The position numbers and the translations under genes are program-made. Shown here piece by piece: positions 6,594 to 15,633 of a stretch of DNA of 45,928 bases; positions within the stretch are counted from its first letter, which is position 1; every line of letters begins with the position of its first letter. The stretch spans positions 1 to 45,928 of the forward strand of contig CAYZYH010000008.1 of assembly GCA_964481235.1 (NCBI GenBank), written 5' to 3'. Below the pieces are notes generated by a model that did no database searches, was not told the origin of the DNA, and worked only from the letters and a program-made list of their open reading frames with translations. This DNA is from JAUPVL01 sp964481235 (GTDB lineage: Bacteria > Patescibacteriota > Saccharimonadia > CAILAD01 > BJGX01).

Positions 6594-8365
6594 TGACAGT
6601 AGATGAAAAAAATGTACTTTTACCACCAGTTATTACTGTTAGTGAATTTGCGAAAAGACTTGATTTGAGTGGCGCTCAAGTAGTAGGCGAACTTATGAAA
6701 AATGGTGTAATGGCTACTCTTAATGAGCAGATCGATTACGATACAGCTGATATTATTGCTCAAGAACTTGGTTATACAGTTCAGCCAGAACCAACTGCAA
6801 AAGAAGAACGTCCTAGCGATACTACAAAAAGTGTTGAGTCTGCTGCCAAGCAACCACGCCCACCAATTGTTGCCGTTATGGGCCATGTAGACCATGGTAA
6901 AACATCGCTTCTAGATGCACTAAGAAAAACTGACGTTGTAAGTGCCGAAGCAGGTGGCATTACGCAACATATTGGCGCTTACCAATTACAAAAAGATAAT
7001 CGAGTCATTACATTTTTAGATACACCCGGCCATGAAGCGTTTGCAGCACTACGTGAGCATGGAGCCAAAACTTGTGATGTAGCTATTATAGTGGTGGCGG
7101 CTGACGATGGTGTAAAGCCTCAAACAAAAGAGGCTATCAAGCACGTTAAAGATGCAAATGTAAAATTAGTAGTTGCTATAAATAAAATTGATAAGCCTGG
7201 GGCTGATGTTAATAGAGTTAAGCAAGAGTTGACCGAAGTTGGTGTGCAGCCAGATGATTGGGGTGGTGATATTCCATGCGTTGAAGTTTCAGCAAGAACT
7301 GGCGATGGCCTTGATAAACTACTAGAAGTTGTACTCTTAGTAGCTGATATTCTAGACCCACAGGCTATACCCGTAGGTGTGAGTAGTGGCGTAGTAATTG
7401 AGTCTCACCTTGATACCGGTCGTGGGCCGGTAGTGACCTTGCTACTACAAAATGGCGACTTAAAAGTAGGCGATTGGGTAGTGGTTGGTAAAAGTTACGG
7501 CAAGATACGAAGCTTAGAAGATTACAAAGGACAAAGTCTAAAAAAAGCCACACCGGCTATGCCAGCAGTGGTAAGTGGATTAAAAGAGTTACCTGTTTTT
7601 GGTGATTGGTTTGAAGAAGTAGAAAGCGAAAAAATAGCAAAAGAATGGGCTGGTAACCAAGCTCGAAAAGCTAGTTTTAAGAGCCTAACTGGTACTAAAA
7701 ATATGAACTCTGCAGATATTGCTCGTGCTGTAATAGACGGTAAGGTAAAAGAACTTGCTGTTATTATTAAGGCTGATACACAGGGTTCCTTAGAGTCCCT
7801 TATAGATTCTCTTGAGTCTATTGGTAACGATGAGGTAAGGGTTAAAATAATAGGTACTGGGCTAGGAGATATTTCAGAAAACGATATAAATTCTGCTAAT
7901 GCTTCTTCTGGTAATGCTATAATTCTCGGATTTCACGTAGGTATTTCGGGCCCTGTCAATCAACTAGCTAAGAGGTCTGGAATAGAATTTAAACTATATA
8001 AGATTATCTATGAACTATTAGATGATGTGCGTGACTGGCTCAGTTCACTTCTTGAGCCCGAAATTGTAGAAACCGAGCATGCTCGACTGAAAGTACTAGG
8101 AGTTTTTAAAACAACTAGTAATGTTGTAATTTGTGGTGGCAAAGTAACTCAAGGCAAGATAACCCCTGATTTAGCAGTAAAGATTGTAGCAAAAGACAAA
8201 AAAGAAGGTGATGGAGCACTAAAGAGTTTAGAAAAGAATAAAGAAGCTTCAAAAGAGGTAGTAGAGGGTGAAGAGTGTGGCCTCAGTGTTGAGACCAAAA
8301 CACCAATTAGTTTGGGTGATGAACTAATTTTTTACAGTACAGAAAAAAAAGCTCGTAGATTGTAA
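6593..8365 (+). CDS. infB: Translation initiation factor IF-2
   Basis: 590 aa, a short IF-2 without the long N-terminal extension. An IF2_N-type domain (about 15-62) is followed by the GTPase domain with G1 GHVDHGKT (97-104), G3 DTPGH (143-147) and G4 NKID (197-200). Domains II to IV follow, ending with the initiator-tRNA-binding beta-barrel. IF-2 recruits formyl-Met-tRNA to the 30S subunit and promotes subunit joining. It is translationally coupled to ylxR (TAATG overlap) and has its own SD, AAAGGAG. Confidence 0.98.
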   Translation: MTVDEKNVLLPPVITVSEFAKRLDLSGAQVVGELMKNGVMATLNEQIDYDTADIIAQELGYTVQPEPTAKEERPSDTTKSVESAAKQPRPPIVAVMGHVDHGKTSLLDALRKTDVVSAEAGGITQHIGAYQLQKDNRVITFLDTPGHEAFAALREHGAKTCDVAIIVVAADDGVKPQTKEAIKHVKDANVKLVVAINKIDKPGADVNRVKQELTEVGVQPDDWGGDIPCVEVSARTGDGLDKLLEVVLLVADILDPQAIPVGVSSGVVIESHLDTGRGPVVTLLLQNGDLKVGDWVVVGKSYGKIRSLEDYKGQSLKKATPAMPAVVSGLKELPVFGDWFEEVESEKIAKEWAGNQARKASFKSLTGTKNMNSADIARAVIDGKVKELAVIIKADTQGSLESLIDSLESIGNDEVRVKIIGTGLGDISENDINSANASSGNAIILGFHVGISGPVNQLAKRSGIEFKLYKIIYELLDDVRDWLSSLLEPEIVETEHARLKVLGVFKTTSNVVICGGKVTQGKITPDLAVKIVAKDKKEGDGALKSLEKNKEASKEVVEGEECGLSVETKTPISLGDELIFYSTEKKARRL

Positions 8366-8373
8366 TATTCAAG

Positions 8374-8691
8374 ATGAATGTTAAGCACCAAAAAACTGCA
8401 TCTATACTACAAAACCTAGCTGCCAAATTCTTTCAAAATCAAGAATTCTTCGAAAAAGGTATCCTAACAGTTACAGCAGTCGATGTCTCATCTGATAAAA
8501 ACAATGTTGTTGTTTGGTTGGGTCTGCACGGCGTTTCTGAAACAGATTTTGCTAAAAAGATCCACGCTATAGAACCCCAGCTAAGACACTATATAAGTAA
8601 GGAATCAAGGTTGCGCCATACCCCCATATTAAGAGTTAAAGTAGACAATTCTATCGATACAGGTATAAAAATACAAAAACTACTCGGCTAA
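8374..8691 (+). CDS. rbfA: Ribosome-binding factor A
   Basis: 105 aa, standard RbfA size. The KH-like fold pattern is seen in GILTVTAVDVSSDKNNVVVW and in RHYISKESRLRHTPILRVKVD with the closing DNSIDTG. RbfA assists maturation of the 16S 5' end in the 30S subunit. It starts 8 nt after the infB stop and completes the infB operon. No clear SD precedes the ATG, so it is probably read through coupling. Confidence 0.92.
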   Translation: MNVKHQKTASILQNLAAKFFQNQEFFEKGILTVTAVDVSSDKNNVVVWLGLHGVSETDFAKKIHAIEPQLRHYISKESRLRHTPILRVKVDNSIDTGIKIQKLLG

Positions 8692-8714
8692 GTTAAGCAA
8701 ACATAAGTATTAGC

Positions 8715-8743
8715 TTGCTAAGAAACTCAAGTAGGGGTAAACT
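8715..8743 (+). promoter_or_regulatory. Leaderless-type promoter of the response regulator gene
   Basis: TTGCTA at 8715-8720, 17 bp, TAAACT at 8738-8743, then exactly 6 nt to the ATG at 8750. No SD can fit. Confidence 0.6.
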
Positions 8744-8749
8744 AGACTT

Positions 8750-9118
8750 ATGAGTAAAGTAGTGCTTTTAGTAGAAGATAACGATTTTATAAGAAACATG
8801 TATCAGCTCAAACTGGCTAAGGCTGATCTTATGGTTGTTGAGGCAGCAGACGGTAAGATGGCTCTTGACAAGCTAGAGCAACAGAAACCAGATATTGTAT
8901 TACTAGATCTTATGATGCCCAACGTAGGTGGTATAGATGTTCTAAAAGCTCTTAAGAAGAAAAATATTATACCTGGACTACCAGTGATTGTACTAACAAA
9001 TGTTATGGATCCCCAAACTGTTTCCGAGGCTAAAGAACTAGGCGCGCGCGACTATATTGTTAAAACTGACCTCACACCTAGTCAGGTCGTTGAGAAGCTT
9101 GAGCCATTCTTAAAGTAA
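8750..9118 (+). CDS. Single-domain response regulator (CheY-like receiver)
   Basis: 122 aa, receiver domain only. The acidic pocket is EDND (9-12), the phospho-acceptor is Asp53 (VLLDLMMP), with Thr83 (VLTN) and Lys105 (YIVKTD). There is no output domain, so it must act through protein contacts or in a phosphorelay. No histidine kinase is in the window. Its promoter predicts a leaderless mRNA. It converges with fmt with only 3 nt between the stops. Confidence 0.93.
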   Translation: MSKVVLLVEDNDFIRNMYQLKLAKADLMVVEAADGKMALDKLEQQKPDIVLLDLMMPNVGGIDVLKALKKKNIIPGLPVIVLTNVMDPQTVSEAKELGARDYIVKTDLTPSQVVEKLEPFLK

Positions 9119-9121
9119 TAA

Positions 9122-10039
9122 TTAAGTTATAAACTTTTTATAACCATTAATAAAGCTATTTGCATCCATTGGCTTTTTACCGGCTATTTGTAAACGAGTT
9201 ATCTCAAGCGCATCTTTACTACACCCGAGTAGTAATTTGCCATCATGTACCTCGAGTTTTCCTGGTACAACACTCTTATTAACTACTCTTGACTCAAGTA
9301 AAATTATATCTAAATGCTTGTATTTGAATTGGCTTTTAGGCCAGCCTAAATATGCCCTAACTTCGCGCTCAATTTGTTGGGCCGACTTGTTGCAATCTAC
9401 TAAACCATCTTGTTTAGTTAACTTTCTTGAATAAGTTGGCTTCAATTTGTGAGATTGAGGAGTTGGTTTGATTTTGCCTTCTAGATACTGTGGAATAATA
9501 GTTTTTAGCATTTGTGCGCTTAGGTTGGTTAGTTCACTAGTTAGAACATCAATCGTAACTGTTGGTGCTATTTGGTACTCTTGAGTAGCCAATAGATCGC
9601 CCTCATCTAGATTGGGTACAATCTGCATGATACTCACTCCGGTAATTTTTTGACCACTCAAAATAGAGAAGGTTATGGGGTCGGCACCCCGCCACTGTGG
9701 TAAAAGCGAGAAGTGACTATTTAATATTCCTTTGTCAAAATAGTCTATGATGGTTTTGGGAATAATAATGCCATAATCAACGACCAAACCAATTGAGCTG
9801 CCAAATTTTTGTTTGGCAAAAACTTCCGAAAGCTCCTTCTTATCAGATGTTAAAAATACTGGTATCTTATGATCGTTCGCCCATTCTTCTACGGTCTGAG
9901 ATTGGTTCTTATTAGGTTTGTTCTTTGAGGGCTTAGTTATAATTGCTTCAATTTGAATAGCTGGATAGATCTTACCCAAAGTACCCAAGCTTACTGGTCC
10001 GGCACCAAAAAATACAACTGATTTGTTTATTTTATCCAT
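9122..10039 (-). CDS. fmt: Methionyl-tRNA formyltransferase
   Basis: 305 aa. It transfers a formyl group from 10-formyl-THF to Met-tRNA for initiation. The catalytic set is Asn107/His109 (ILNSHFSLLPQWRGADP) and Asp144 (NLDEGDLL), and a C-terminal tRNA-binding domain covers about 205-300. The N terminus is a Rossmann-like fold (VVFFGAGPVSLGTL). The start overlaps the end of def by 8 nt, so def and fmt are coupled, which fits their linked roles of adding and removing the formyl group. Confidence 0.95.
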   Translation of the reverse strand: MDKINKSVVFFGAGPVSLGTLGKIYPAIQIEAIITKPSKNKPNKNQSQTVEEWANDHKIPVFLTSDKKELSEVFAKQKFGSSIGLVVDYGIIIPKTIIDYFDKGILNSHFSLLPQWRGADPITFSILSGQKITGVSIMQIVPNLDEGDLLATQEYQIAPTVTIDVLTSELTNLSAQMLKTIIPQYLEGKIKPTPQSHKLKPTYSRKLTKQDGLVDCNKSAQQIEREVRAYLGWPKSQFKYKHLDIILLESRVVNKSVVPGKLEVHDGKLLLGCSKDALEITRLQIAGKKPMDANSFINGYKKFIT

Positions 10040-10583
10040 CTAACTTTACTTGATTATTATCAGTCAACGGACTGAGCTGACCGTTCTTGTCTATACTAAG
10101 TAGGTTTTTGCTATCTTTTATGTGATCTAAGAAAATTATTCCGTGCATGTGATCAACCTCGTGCTGCAAAACTCTAGCTGGAAAACCCTCTAGCGTCAAT
10201 CGAACCTCGTTACCTTCTAGAGTCTGAGCTTTCACTTTTACCTTAAGACTGCGCTTAACCCTGCCATATATTCCAGGCACACTTAAACAGCCCTCAATAT
10301 CTGTAACTTTTTCCGTGCTAGACTTAACTATTTCTGGATTTACTAGTGAGGTAAAGTTTTTTTCATCACCATTTTCAAAACTATCTCTAACCACTGTCAA
10401 TCTAATTGGCTCATTTACCTGTATAGCAGCGAGTGCTGCACCGAATTCGCTGTCGTGATCCCAATCTAGGGTAGTTTCTATCATATCGGCTGCAAGTTTA
10501 CGCACTGAGTCGTCGATGTAGCCAATTCTTTTAGACTTCATTCTCAAAACTTTATTGGGTATGGTAATTATTTTTTTTATCAT
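10032..10583 (-). CDS. def: Peptide deformylase
   Basis: 183 aa. All three PDF motifs are present: GAALAAIQV (48-56, with Ala where G-L-A-A-Q is usual), EGCLS with metal ligand Cys99 (97-101), and QHEVDHMHG with His141/His145 and catalytic Glu142 (140-148). It removes the formyl group from nascent proteins. It begins 4 nt after the priA stop with no SD, so translation is probably by termination-reinitiation, and it overlaps fmt at its 3' end. Confidence 0.96.
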   Translation of the reverse strand: MIKKIITIPNKVLRMKSKRIGYIDDSVRKLAADMIETTLDWDHDSEFGAALAAIQVNEPIRLTVVRDSFENGDEKNFTSLVNPEIVKSSTEKVTDIEGCLSVPGIYGRVKRSLKVKVKAQTLEGNEVRLTLEGFPARVLQHEVDHMHGIIFLDHIKDSKNLLSIDKNGQLSPLTDNNQVKLDG

Positions 10584-10587
10584 AGTG

Positions 10588-12534
10588 TTAAATTAAACTT
10601 ATTGGGTCTATATCTATTATCCAGCCAGTTGGTAATTCTCTTGCAACCTCCACGAGTTTGCTGCGCGAACGGCTCTTTAATAAAATCTGTGACACATATT
10701 TTTTATTGGCTATTCTGCGTTGATGTATTGTTGGGCCAAGCAGTGCCACGCCTTGCGGTTTATTAATCGATTGAATCAACTCATTGGCATGTAATAGTGC
10801 TTGAGCAGATATTTTATGTGCATACTGTAATTTTAACAGATAACAGAATGGAGGGTAAATGTACTTAGCACGATACTTTGACTCGCTATCATAGAACTCG
10901 TCATAATTATGTTTGCTAGCAGAAACTATTATTGGGCTTTTTGGCAATTTAGTTTGCACAATAACATCACCCACATCTCGCCTTCGTCCTGCCCTACCGG
11001 CCGTTTGCATAATTAACTGAAAAGTTCTTTCTGACGCCGTATAGTCGGGTATGTTTAGGCTTATGTCGGCATCAATAACACCAACCAAAGATAGATTGTC
11101 TATATCTAAACCACGACTAATCATTTGTGTTCCTATAAGAATATCTACTTTGCCAGCCTTTAGTAGTTTATAGGTCTCATGAAGATATTGGTAATCCGAC
11201 TGATCTTTATCAATTCTAGCTACACGTGCATTTGGCCAGTTGGTATGTACTTCGGCTTCAAGCTTTTTAGTTCCATCCCCTAGAAAACGTAAATCGCTCC
11301 CTTTACAATACTGGCATTGAGCTAAAGGGTTGGTTTGAAAATTGCAGTAATGACATTTTAGCTTACCAATATCGGCGTGAAAACTCAGACTAATATTACA
11401 ATTCGGGCATTTAGATGTTTTACCACAATTATTACAAATCAAAGCCTGTGCCGAACCCCTTCTATTTAAAAATAATAAAGTCTGTAGCTTGGCTTTTAGG
11501 TTATTATTAATAGATTCGTATAGTTCAGTAGAGATGATTTTGTCTTTTTGTTGTTTCATATCAACTATTTTAATATTGGGCATGGAGCTTTGATGTCTCG
11601 TTTTTAACTGGGCATAACCAATACGCCCAACTCTTGCAAGTTCAAAACTACGCATACTGGGTGTGGCACTTCCGAGTACCAACTTAGCCTTTGTAATACT
11701 TGCAATCTTAGCGGCTACCGATTGTGCTTCATAACGAGGGGCTGCGTCTTGTTTGTAGCTTGGTTCGTGCTCTTCATCAACAATAATTAACCCGAGATTA
11801 TGTAGTGGGGTGAAGAGTACTGAGCGGGGGCCTAACACTATTAGCGGTTTATACTGTGAACGTTCGAGGCACTCTAGCCATAATTGCTTACGACGTGCTG
11901 TACTCAAACCTGAATGCATTACAACAACTTCTTTAAAATGATTTTGCAAGCGAGTTTCGAGTTGAGTAGTCAGTATTATTTCGGGCACCAAAACAATAGT
12001 GCTTTTTTTATTTTCTACCATTTCAGATATAGCGTGTAAATACACCTCTGTTTTGCCAGATCCCGTGACTCCATGTAAAAGAGTATTACCCCATTTGTTT
12101 ATAACTTTTAGAGCTTTCTTTTGATCAGAGTTTAGAGGGTTAATGGAGTTTGTCTTTTTAGTAACTGGTTTAGTTTTTTTTAACTTTGAGCTAGCGCCTA
12201 TACCACTAGGTAGTAAGCAAGACCAGACGGCTTTGGACGAGCTTACATAATAACTAGCTAGCCAGTCTGCCAATTCTAGAAAGTAATTAGGTAGTGCCAA
12301 AGGCAACTCAAGCTTTTTACCGAGTTCTTTGATCCTGTAGTTTCCTAGGGGTTTTTGGGTAGTAACCTTGCGTACAATTCCTAAGACTTGTTTCTTACCA
12401 AACGAGACTTTGTAAATCTCTCCAACTTTTGGTTGGGTATTACTATCTGAAGCATAGTAAAACAAGCTAGCCCCAACTGTTGCCATGCCAGTACTCTCCA
12501 CCCCAACATATAATTTATTATTGGTATTTCTCAT
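10588..12534 (-). CDS. priA: Primosomal replication restart helicase PriA
   Basis: About 648 aa from the chosen start. PriA reloads the replicative helicase at stalled forks. A Walker A HGVTGSGKTEV and a DEEH box define the superfamily 2 helicase core. A block of Cys pairs (CNNC, CPNC, CHYC, CQYC) is the inserted zinc-binding region, and TQMISRGLDIDN is helicase motif V. A GTG at 12570 is possible, but ATG 12534 is preferred because TATACT lies exactly 6 nt before it, a spacing repeated at other genes here. First gene of priA-def-fmt. Confidence 0.94.
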   Translation of the reverse strand: MRNTNNKLYVGVESTGMATVGASLFYYASDSNTQPKVGEIYKVSFGKKQVLGIVRKVTTQKPLGNYRIKELGKKLELPLALPNYFLELADWLASYYVSSSKAVWSCLLPSGIGASSKLKKTKPVTKKTNSINPLNSDQKKALKVINKWGNTLLHGVTGSGKTEVYLHAISEMVENKKSTIVLVPEIILTTQLETRLQNHFKEVVVMHSGLSTARRKQLWLECLERSQYKPLIVLGPRSVLFTPLHNLGLIIVDEEHEPSYKQDAAPRYEAQSVAAKIASITKAKLVLGSATPSMRSFELARVGRIGYAQLKTRHQSSMPNIKIVDMKQQKDKIISTELYESINNNLKAKLQTLLFLNRRGSAQALICNNCGKTSKCPNCNISLSFHADIGKLKCHYCNFQTNPLAQCQYCKGSDLRFLGDGTKKLEAEVHTNWPNARVARIDKDQSDYQYLHETYKLLKAGKVDILIGTQMISRGLDIDNLSLVGVIDADISLNIPDYTASERTFQLIMQTAGRAGRRRDVGDVIVQTKLPKSPIIVSASKHNYDEFYDSESKYRAKYIYPPFCYLLKLQYAHKISAQALLHANELIQSINKPQGVALLGPTIHQRRIANKKYVSQILLKSRSRSKLVEVARELPTGWIIDIDPISLI

Positions 12535-12540
12535 ACCACT

Positions 12541-12546
12541 AGTATA
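12541..12546 (-). promoter_or_regulatory. -10 box of the priA-def-fmt operon (leaderless type)
   Basis: On the minus strand TATACT is followed by 6 nt and the priA ATG at 12534. The -35 hexamer is poor. Confidence 0.5.
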
Positions 12547-12587
12547 CAAGGCAACCCGTTTATTAAACACATCATTTAAACAGTTGG

Positions 12588-12617
12588 TTGCGAAAACATT
12601 TAGTTATCTGATATGAT
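12588..12617 (+). promoter_or_regulatory. secDF promoter
   Basis: TTGCGA at 12588-12593, 18 bp, TATGAT at 12612-12617 with an upstream TG (extended -10, TGATATGAT). The leader before the ATG at 12638 is about 14 nt without a convincing SD. Confidence 0.55.
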
Positions 12618-12637
12618 ACCAAAGAGTTTTTTAGAAT

Positions 12638-13948
12638 ATGAAGGTAAAAACAAAGTTTTACATAATTTTAGCATTTGTGGCGGTGGTTTTACTCATTGCT
12701 ATTCCAAGGGAGGACAAAATTCTCTCAGCTCTTGGTATAAAAGATACTAAGCTGAAAGTTCGTCAAGGACTTGACTTGCAAGGTGGCGCCAGCTTGCTTT
12801 ATCAGGCCGATCTAAGTAAAACTGATAGCGCTAGTCGATCCAAAGCTATTTCTGGGGTGGTAGATGTAATTAATAAAAGAGTAAATCCTACTGGTACTTC
12901 TGAGGTATTGGTTCAGACCTCTGGAAGTGACAGAATTTTGGTGCAACTACCAGGAATTAAAGATATTGATGAGGCCATCAATCTTATTGGTAAAACAGCA
13001 GAACTAAGTTTTTACCAAGTAAGTCCCGAAAATAACATTACGCCTAGTGATGTGTCTGGTAAAGATCTTGACAATGCTACTACTGATATCGACCAACAGA
13101 GTGGTCAACCAGTTATAGCCTTTACAATGAAGAATGAGGCTATCCAGAAATTTGCCGATCTTACTACCCAGATAAATAAAACCGGCGGAAGATTACTAAT
13201 CATCCTTGACGACAAACCACTTTTTAACGGAACAGTATCTAGTGCAATAACTGACGGGCGAGGACAAATGCAGGGCTTTAAAGACGTTAAAGATGCTCAA
13301 GATACCGCCGTACTTTTAAATGCTGGTGCATTACCTGTGCCTATTCAGCTTGCTGAACAAAGAACAGTAGGTGCTAGCCTGGGCAGTGAATCGATTGCCA
13401 AAAGCATGATAGCCGGACTGATTGGTATTTTGGCAGTCATGTTTTTTATGATAGCCTACTACCGACTGGCTGGTGTGATTGCTAGTGTTGCATTAATAAT
13501 TTATACCTTAATTAATATAGATATATTTAAGATTAGTGTGGCTACACCTTTCCCAATAGTGCTTACCCTAGCAGGTATTGCGGGCTTTATACTGAGTATC
13601 GGTATGGCGGTGGATGCCAATATACTTATTTTTGAAAGATGGAAAGAAGAAGTTCGAGAAGGATCTACTCTAGAGGCTGGTCTAGATGCTGGATTTAATA
13701 GAGCCTGGAGTAGTATTAGAGATTCAAATATTTCTACACTGATAACATGTATTATCCTCTATAACTTCGGCTTACCTATTATAAAAGGTTTTGCAGTTAC
13801 TCTTGCGATTGGTGTACTTATAAGTATGTTTACAGCTATCACTGTAAGTAGAACATTTTTACAGATGCTAATGCAGACTAGTATTGGTAGAAACGAAAAA
13901 TTTTATGACTTTACAGTAAAAGGTTTTAAAAAGGGGAAAGTTAAATAA
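12638..13948 (+). CDS. secD: Protein translocase subunit SecD
   Basis: 436 aa. An N-terminal TM (about 6-24) is followed by the D1 motif DLQGGASLLYQ (about 45), a large extracytoplasmic region with P1-type folds (about 60-250), and five more TMs. The D4 motif GMAVDANILIFERWKEE is present. SecD with SecF uses the proton motive force to pull exported chains through SecYEG. It is shorter than E. coli SecD (615 aa), as in Gram-positive and CPR forms. The stop overlaps the secF start (TAATG). Confidence 0.96.
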   Translation: MKVKTKFYIILAFVAVVLLIAIPREDKILSALGIKDTKLKVRQGLDLQGGASLLYQADLSKTDSASRSKAISGVVDVINKRVNPTGTSEVLVQTSGSDRILVQLPGIKDIDEAINLIGKTAELSFYQVSPENNITPSDVSGKDLDNATTDIDQQSGQPVIAFTMKNEAIQKFADLTTQINKTGGRLLIILDDKPLFNGTVSSAITDGRGQMQGFKDVKDAQDTAVLLNAGALPVPIQLAEQRTVGASLGSESIAKSMIAGLIGILAVMFFMIAYYRLAGVIASVALIIYTLINIDIFKISVATPFPIVLTLAGIAGFILSIGMAVDANILIFERWKEEVREGSTLEAGLDAGFNRAWSSIRDSNISTLITCIILYNFGLPIIKGFAVTLAIGVLISMFTAITVSRTFLQMLMQTSIGRNEKFYDFTVKGFKKGKVK

Positions 13949-14868
13949 TGGATGTTGTAGGAAAACGCAAGCTTTGGTTTGCAATATCAATTATTGCAGT
14001 AGTGCCTGGAATTTTAGCGCTAATATTTTGGGGTTTAAAGCCAGGTATTGATTTTACTGGTGGACAAGAATTAGAGGTAAGTGGAAACCTTAATCAAACT
14101 CAAGTAGCTGATATTGTCGCAAGTACGAGTGTTAAAGACGTAACAGTCACTACTAGTGGCAGAGATCGACTACTTATTCGTTACAGCGATATTGGCGTAG
14201 GAGAGTCGCAGGCTGTACATCAAAAAATTAAAAGTATTCTTGAGTCGCAAAATATATCTGAGACATCATTTAGTTCGGTTGGTCCATCGGTTAGTAAAGA
14301 TATTACAAGAAACGCTGCAATAGCAGTGGCTCTGGCTTCATTGGCAATTATTATCTACATTGCTTTTGCATTTCGTAACACTCCACCACCGGTTAGCCCC
14401 TGGAGTTTTGGGGTAACTGCTATTATTGCGGTTTTGCACGACACCTTATTACTATTAGGTGTATTTGCTATTCTCGGACATTTTCTAGGGGTTCAGATAG
14501 ATGCATTATTTGTTACGGCAGTTCTTACCGTAATAGGTTTTTCAGTACACGATACTATTGTGGTGTACGATAGAATTCGAGAAAACTTACGACGCTACAA
14601 TAAGCCTTTTGAAACCATTGTAAATGATAGTATTCTAGAGACTTTTTCTAGATCTATAAACACTTCACTAACAGTATTATTAGTTCTTCTGGCCTTCTTC
14701 TTGTTCGGTGGTCAGTCTATTAAATATTTTATATTAGCACTGTTAATTGGAATTATCTCAGGAACTTATTCGTCAATATTTAATGCTTCACCGCTTTTGG
14801 TGGTTTATAACAACTGGAAGATAAAGCGTAGCAAGAAAAGCACCAAAAAACCTTCTAAGAAGAAATAG
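13948..14868 (+). CDS. secF: Protein translocase subunit SecF
   Basis: 306 aa. Six TMs; KPGIDFTGGQELEV (about 29-42) is the conserved post-TM1 motif, and IGFSVHDTIVVYDRIREN the conserved TM4-TM5 motif. It partners the SecD encoded just upstream, with overlapping stop and start. It ends in a highly basic tail (KSTKKPSKKK) and meets the next minus-strand gene with a 1-nt gap between stops. Confidence 0.96.
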   Translation: MDVVGKRKLWFAISIIAVVPGILALIFWGLKPGIDFTGGQELEVSGNLNQTQVADIVASTSVKDVTVTTSGRDRLLIRYSDIGVGESQAVHQKIKSILESQNISETSFSSVGPSVSKDITRNAAIAVALASLAIIIYIAFAFRNTPPPVSPWSFGVTAIIAVLHDTLLLLGVFAILGHFLGVQIDALFVTAVLTVIGFSVHDTIVVYDRIRENLRRYNKPFETIVNDSILETFSRSINTSLTVLLVLLAFFLFGGQSIKYFILALLIGIISGTYSSIFNASPLLVVYNNWKIKRSKKSTKKPSKKK

Positions 14869-14869
14869 A

Positions 14870-15511
14870 TTACCTTTTAATCATATGGTAATAATCTAAG
14901 ATATTTTGCCTAAAATAGATTATCAAGCTTATTACTACAAACAAAATTGCAACTATTACTATTATTTTACTAAATATATCGTTTTTTGCTTTAGAAGGTC
15001 TATCTTGGTGCTCCGACAATTTTGAACCATCTATACTATCAATACTTTGATTGATTTGAGTCTCAACATGGTCATTGTTATTTATAATATCATGCTCTAT
15101 ATCATCTGCTGTTAGATCTTTTTTTGGCAATGGTTCGGGGGTTTCTTCGCTGGGCTGACCTAGCGGTAGCTGAGAAATTTCGTCATCACCTGGTGGGTAA
15201 CTTGCCTCTAGTAAGTGGCTTTCATCAATAGGTTTTGGTAGCTCGCTTATTTTAGGTACAACAAAACCGTGAATTTTATGCTTAAATTTTGATGTACCGG
15301 CTGAATTGTTAGACATAAGGTTCTTATGGGGGATCATATCGAATTGTCTATTTTTACTTTCTTCGCTAAAAGTAGATTTTTTAGCAAGTTTAGAGCTCGG
15401 CGAGGCATTTGCAATTTTGTCAATTTGGTGAACAGCACCACAATTATGACACATATAGCCTACTATAGAGGGAGTAAGCTCTGAATTACAGTCGGGGCAC
15501 AAATCTTTCAT
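14870..15511 (-). CDS. Zinc-ribbon, single-TM membrane protein of unknown function
   Basis: 213 aa. An N-terminal zinc ribbon has CPDC (5-8) and CHNC (21-24). A long polar, Pro/Asp/Glu-rich, probably disordered linker covers about 30-180. A C-terminal hydrophobic segment (about 185-203) is followed by a short tail. This is the layout of tail-anchored zinc-ribbon proteins with a cytoplasmic sensor region. On the minus strand TACAAT (15518-15523) with a preceding TG sits exactly 6 nt before the ATG, so the mRNA is probably leaderless. The function is not recognised. Confidence 0.7.
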   Translation of the reverse strand: MKDLCPDCNSELTPSIVGYMCHNCGAVHQIDKIANASPSSKLAKKSTFSEESKNRQFDMIPHKNLMSNNSAGTSKFKHKIHGFVVPKISELPKPIDESHLLEASYPPGDDEISQLPLGQPSEETPEPLPKKDLTADDIEHDIINNNDHVETQINQSIDSIDGSKLSEHQDRPSKAKNDIFSKIIVIVAILFVVISLIIYFRQNILDYYHMIKR

Positions 15512-15517
15512 AATAAT

Positions 15518-15523
15518 ATTGTA
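15518..15523 (-). promoter_or_regulatory. Extended -10 of the zinc-ribbon protein gene
   Basis: The minus strand reads TGC-TACAAT, then 6 nt to ATG 15511: leaderless type. Confidence 0.55.
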
Positions 15524-15556
15524 GCATAAGCCAAATAAAAATAATGCTTAAGGTTG

Positions 15557-15586
15557 TTGTAAATACTACCTAGCATAGGTTATACT
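15557..15586 (+). promoter_or_regulatory. Winged-helix gene promoter with a palindrome between -35 and -10
   Basis: TTGTAA at 15557-15562, 18 bp, TATACT at 15581-15586. ACCTA-GCA-TAGGT at 15568-15580 is a perfect 5-bp palindrome filling the spacer, as expected of an operator for the regulator encoded downstream. Confidence 0.4.
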
Positions 15587-15633
15587 GTATCTTAAGAGGT
15601 AAAATAGAGATAAAATTTCTAAAAAAGAATCTT

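Noticed and set aside
12535..12570. Longer PriA starting at GTG 12570
   Set aside because: The extra 12 residues would be upstream of a TATACT box spaced exactly 6 nt from ATG 12534, and they do not resemble a PriA N terminus.
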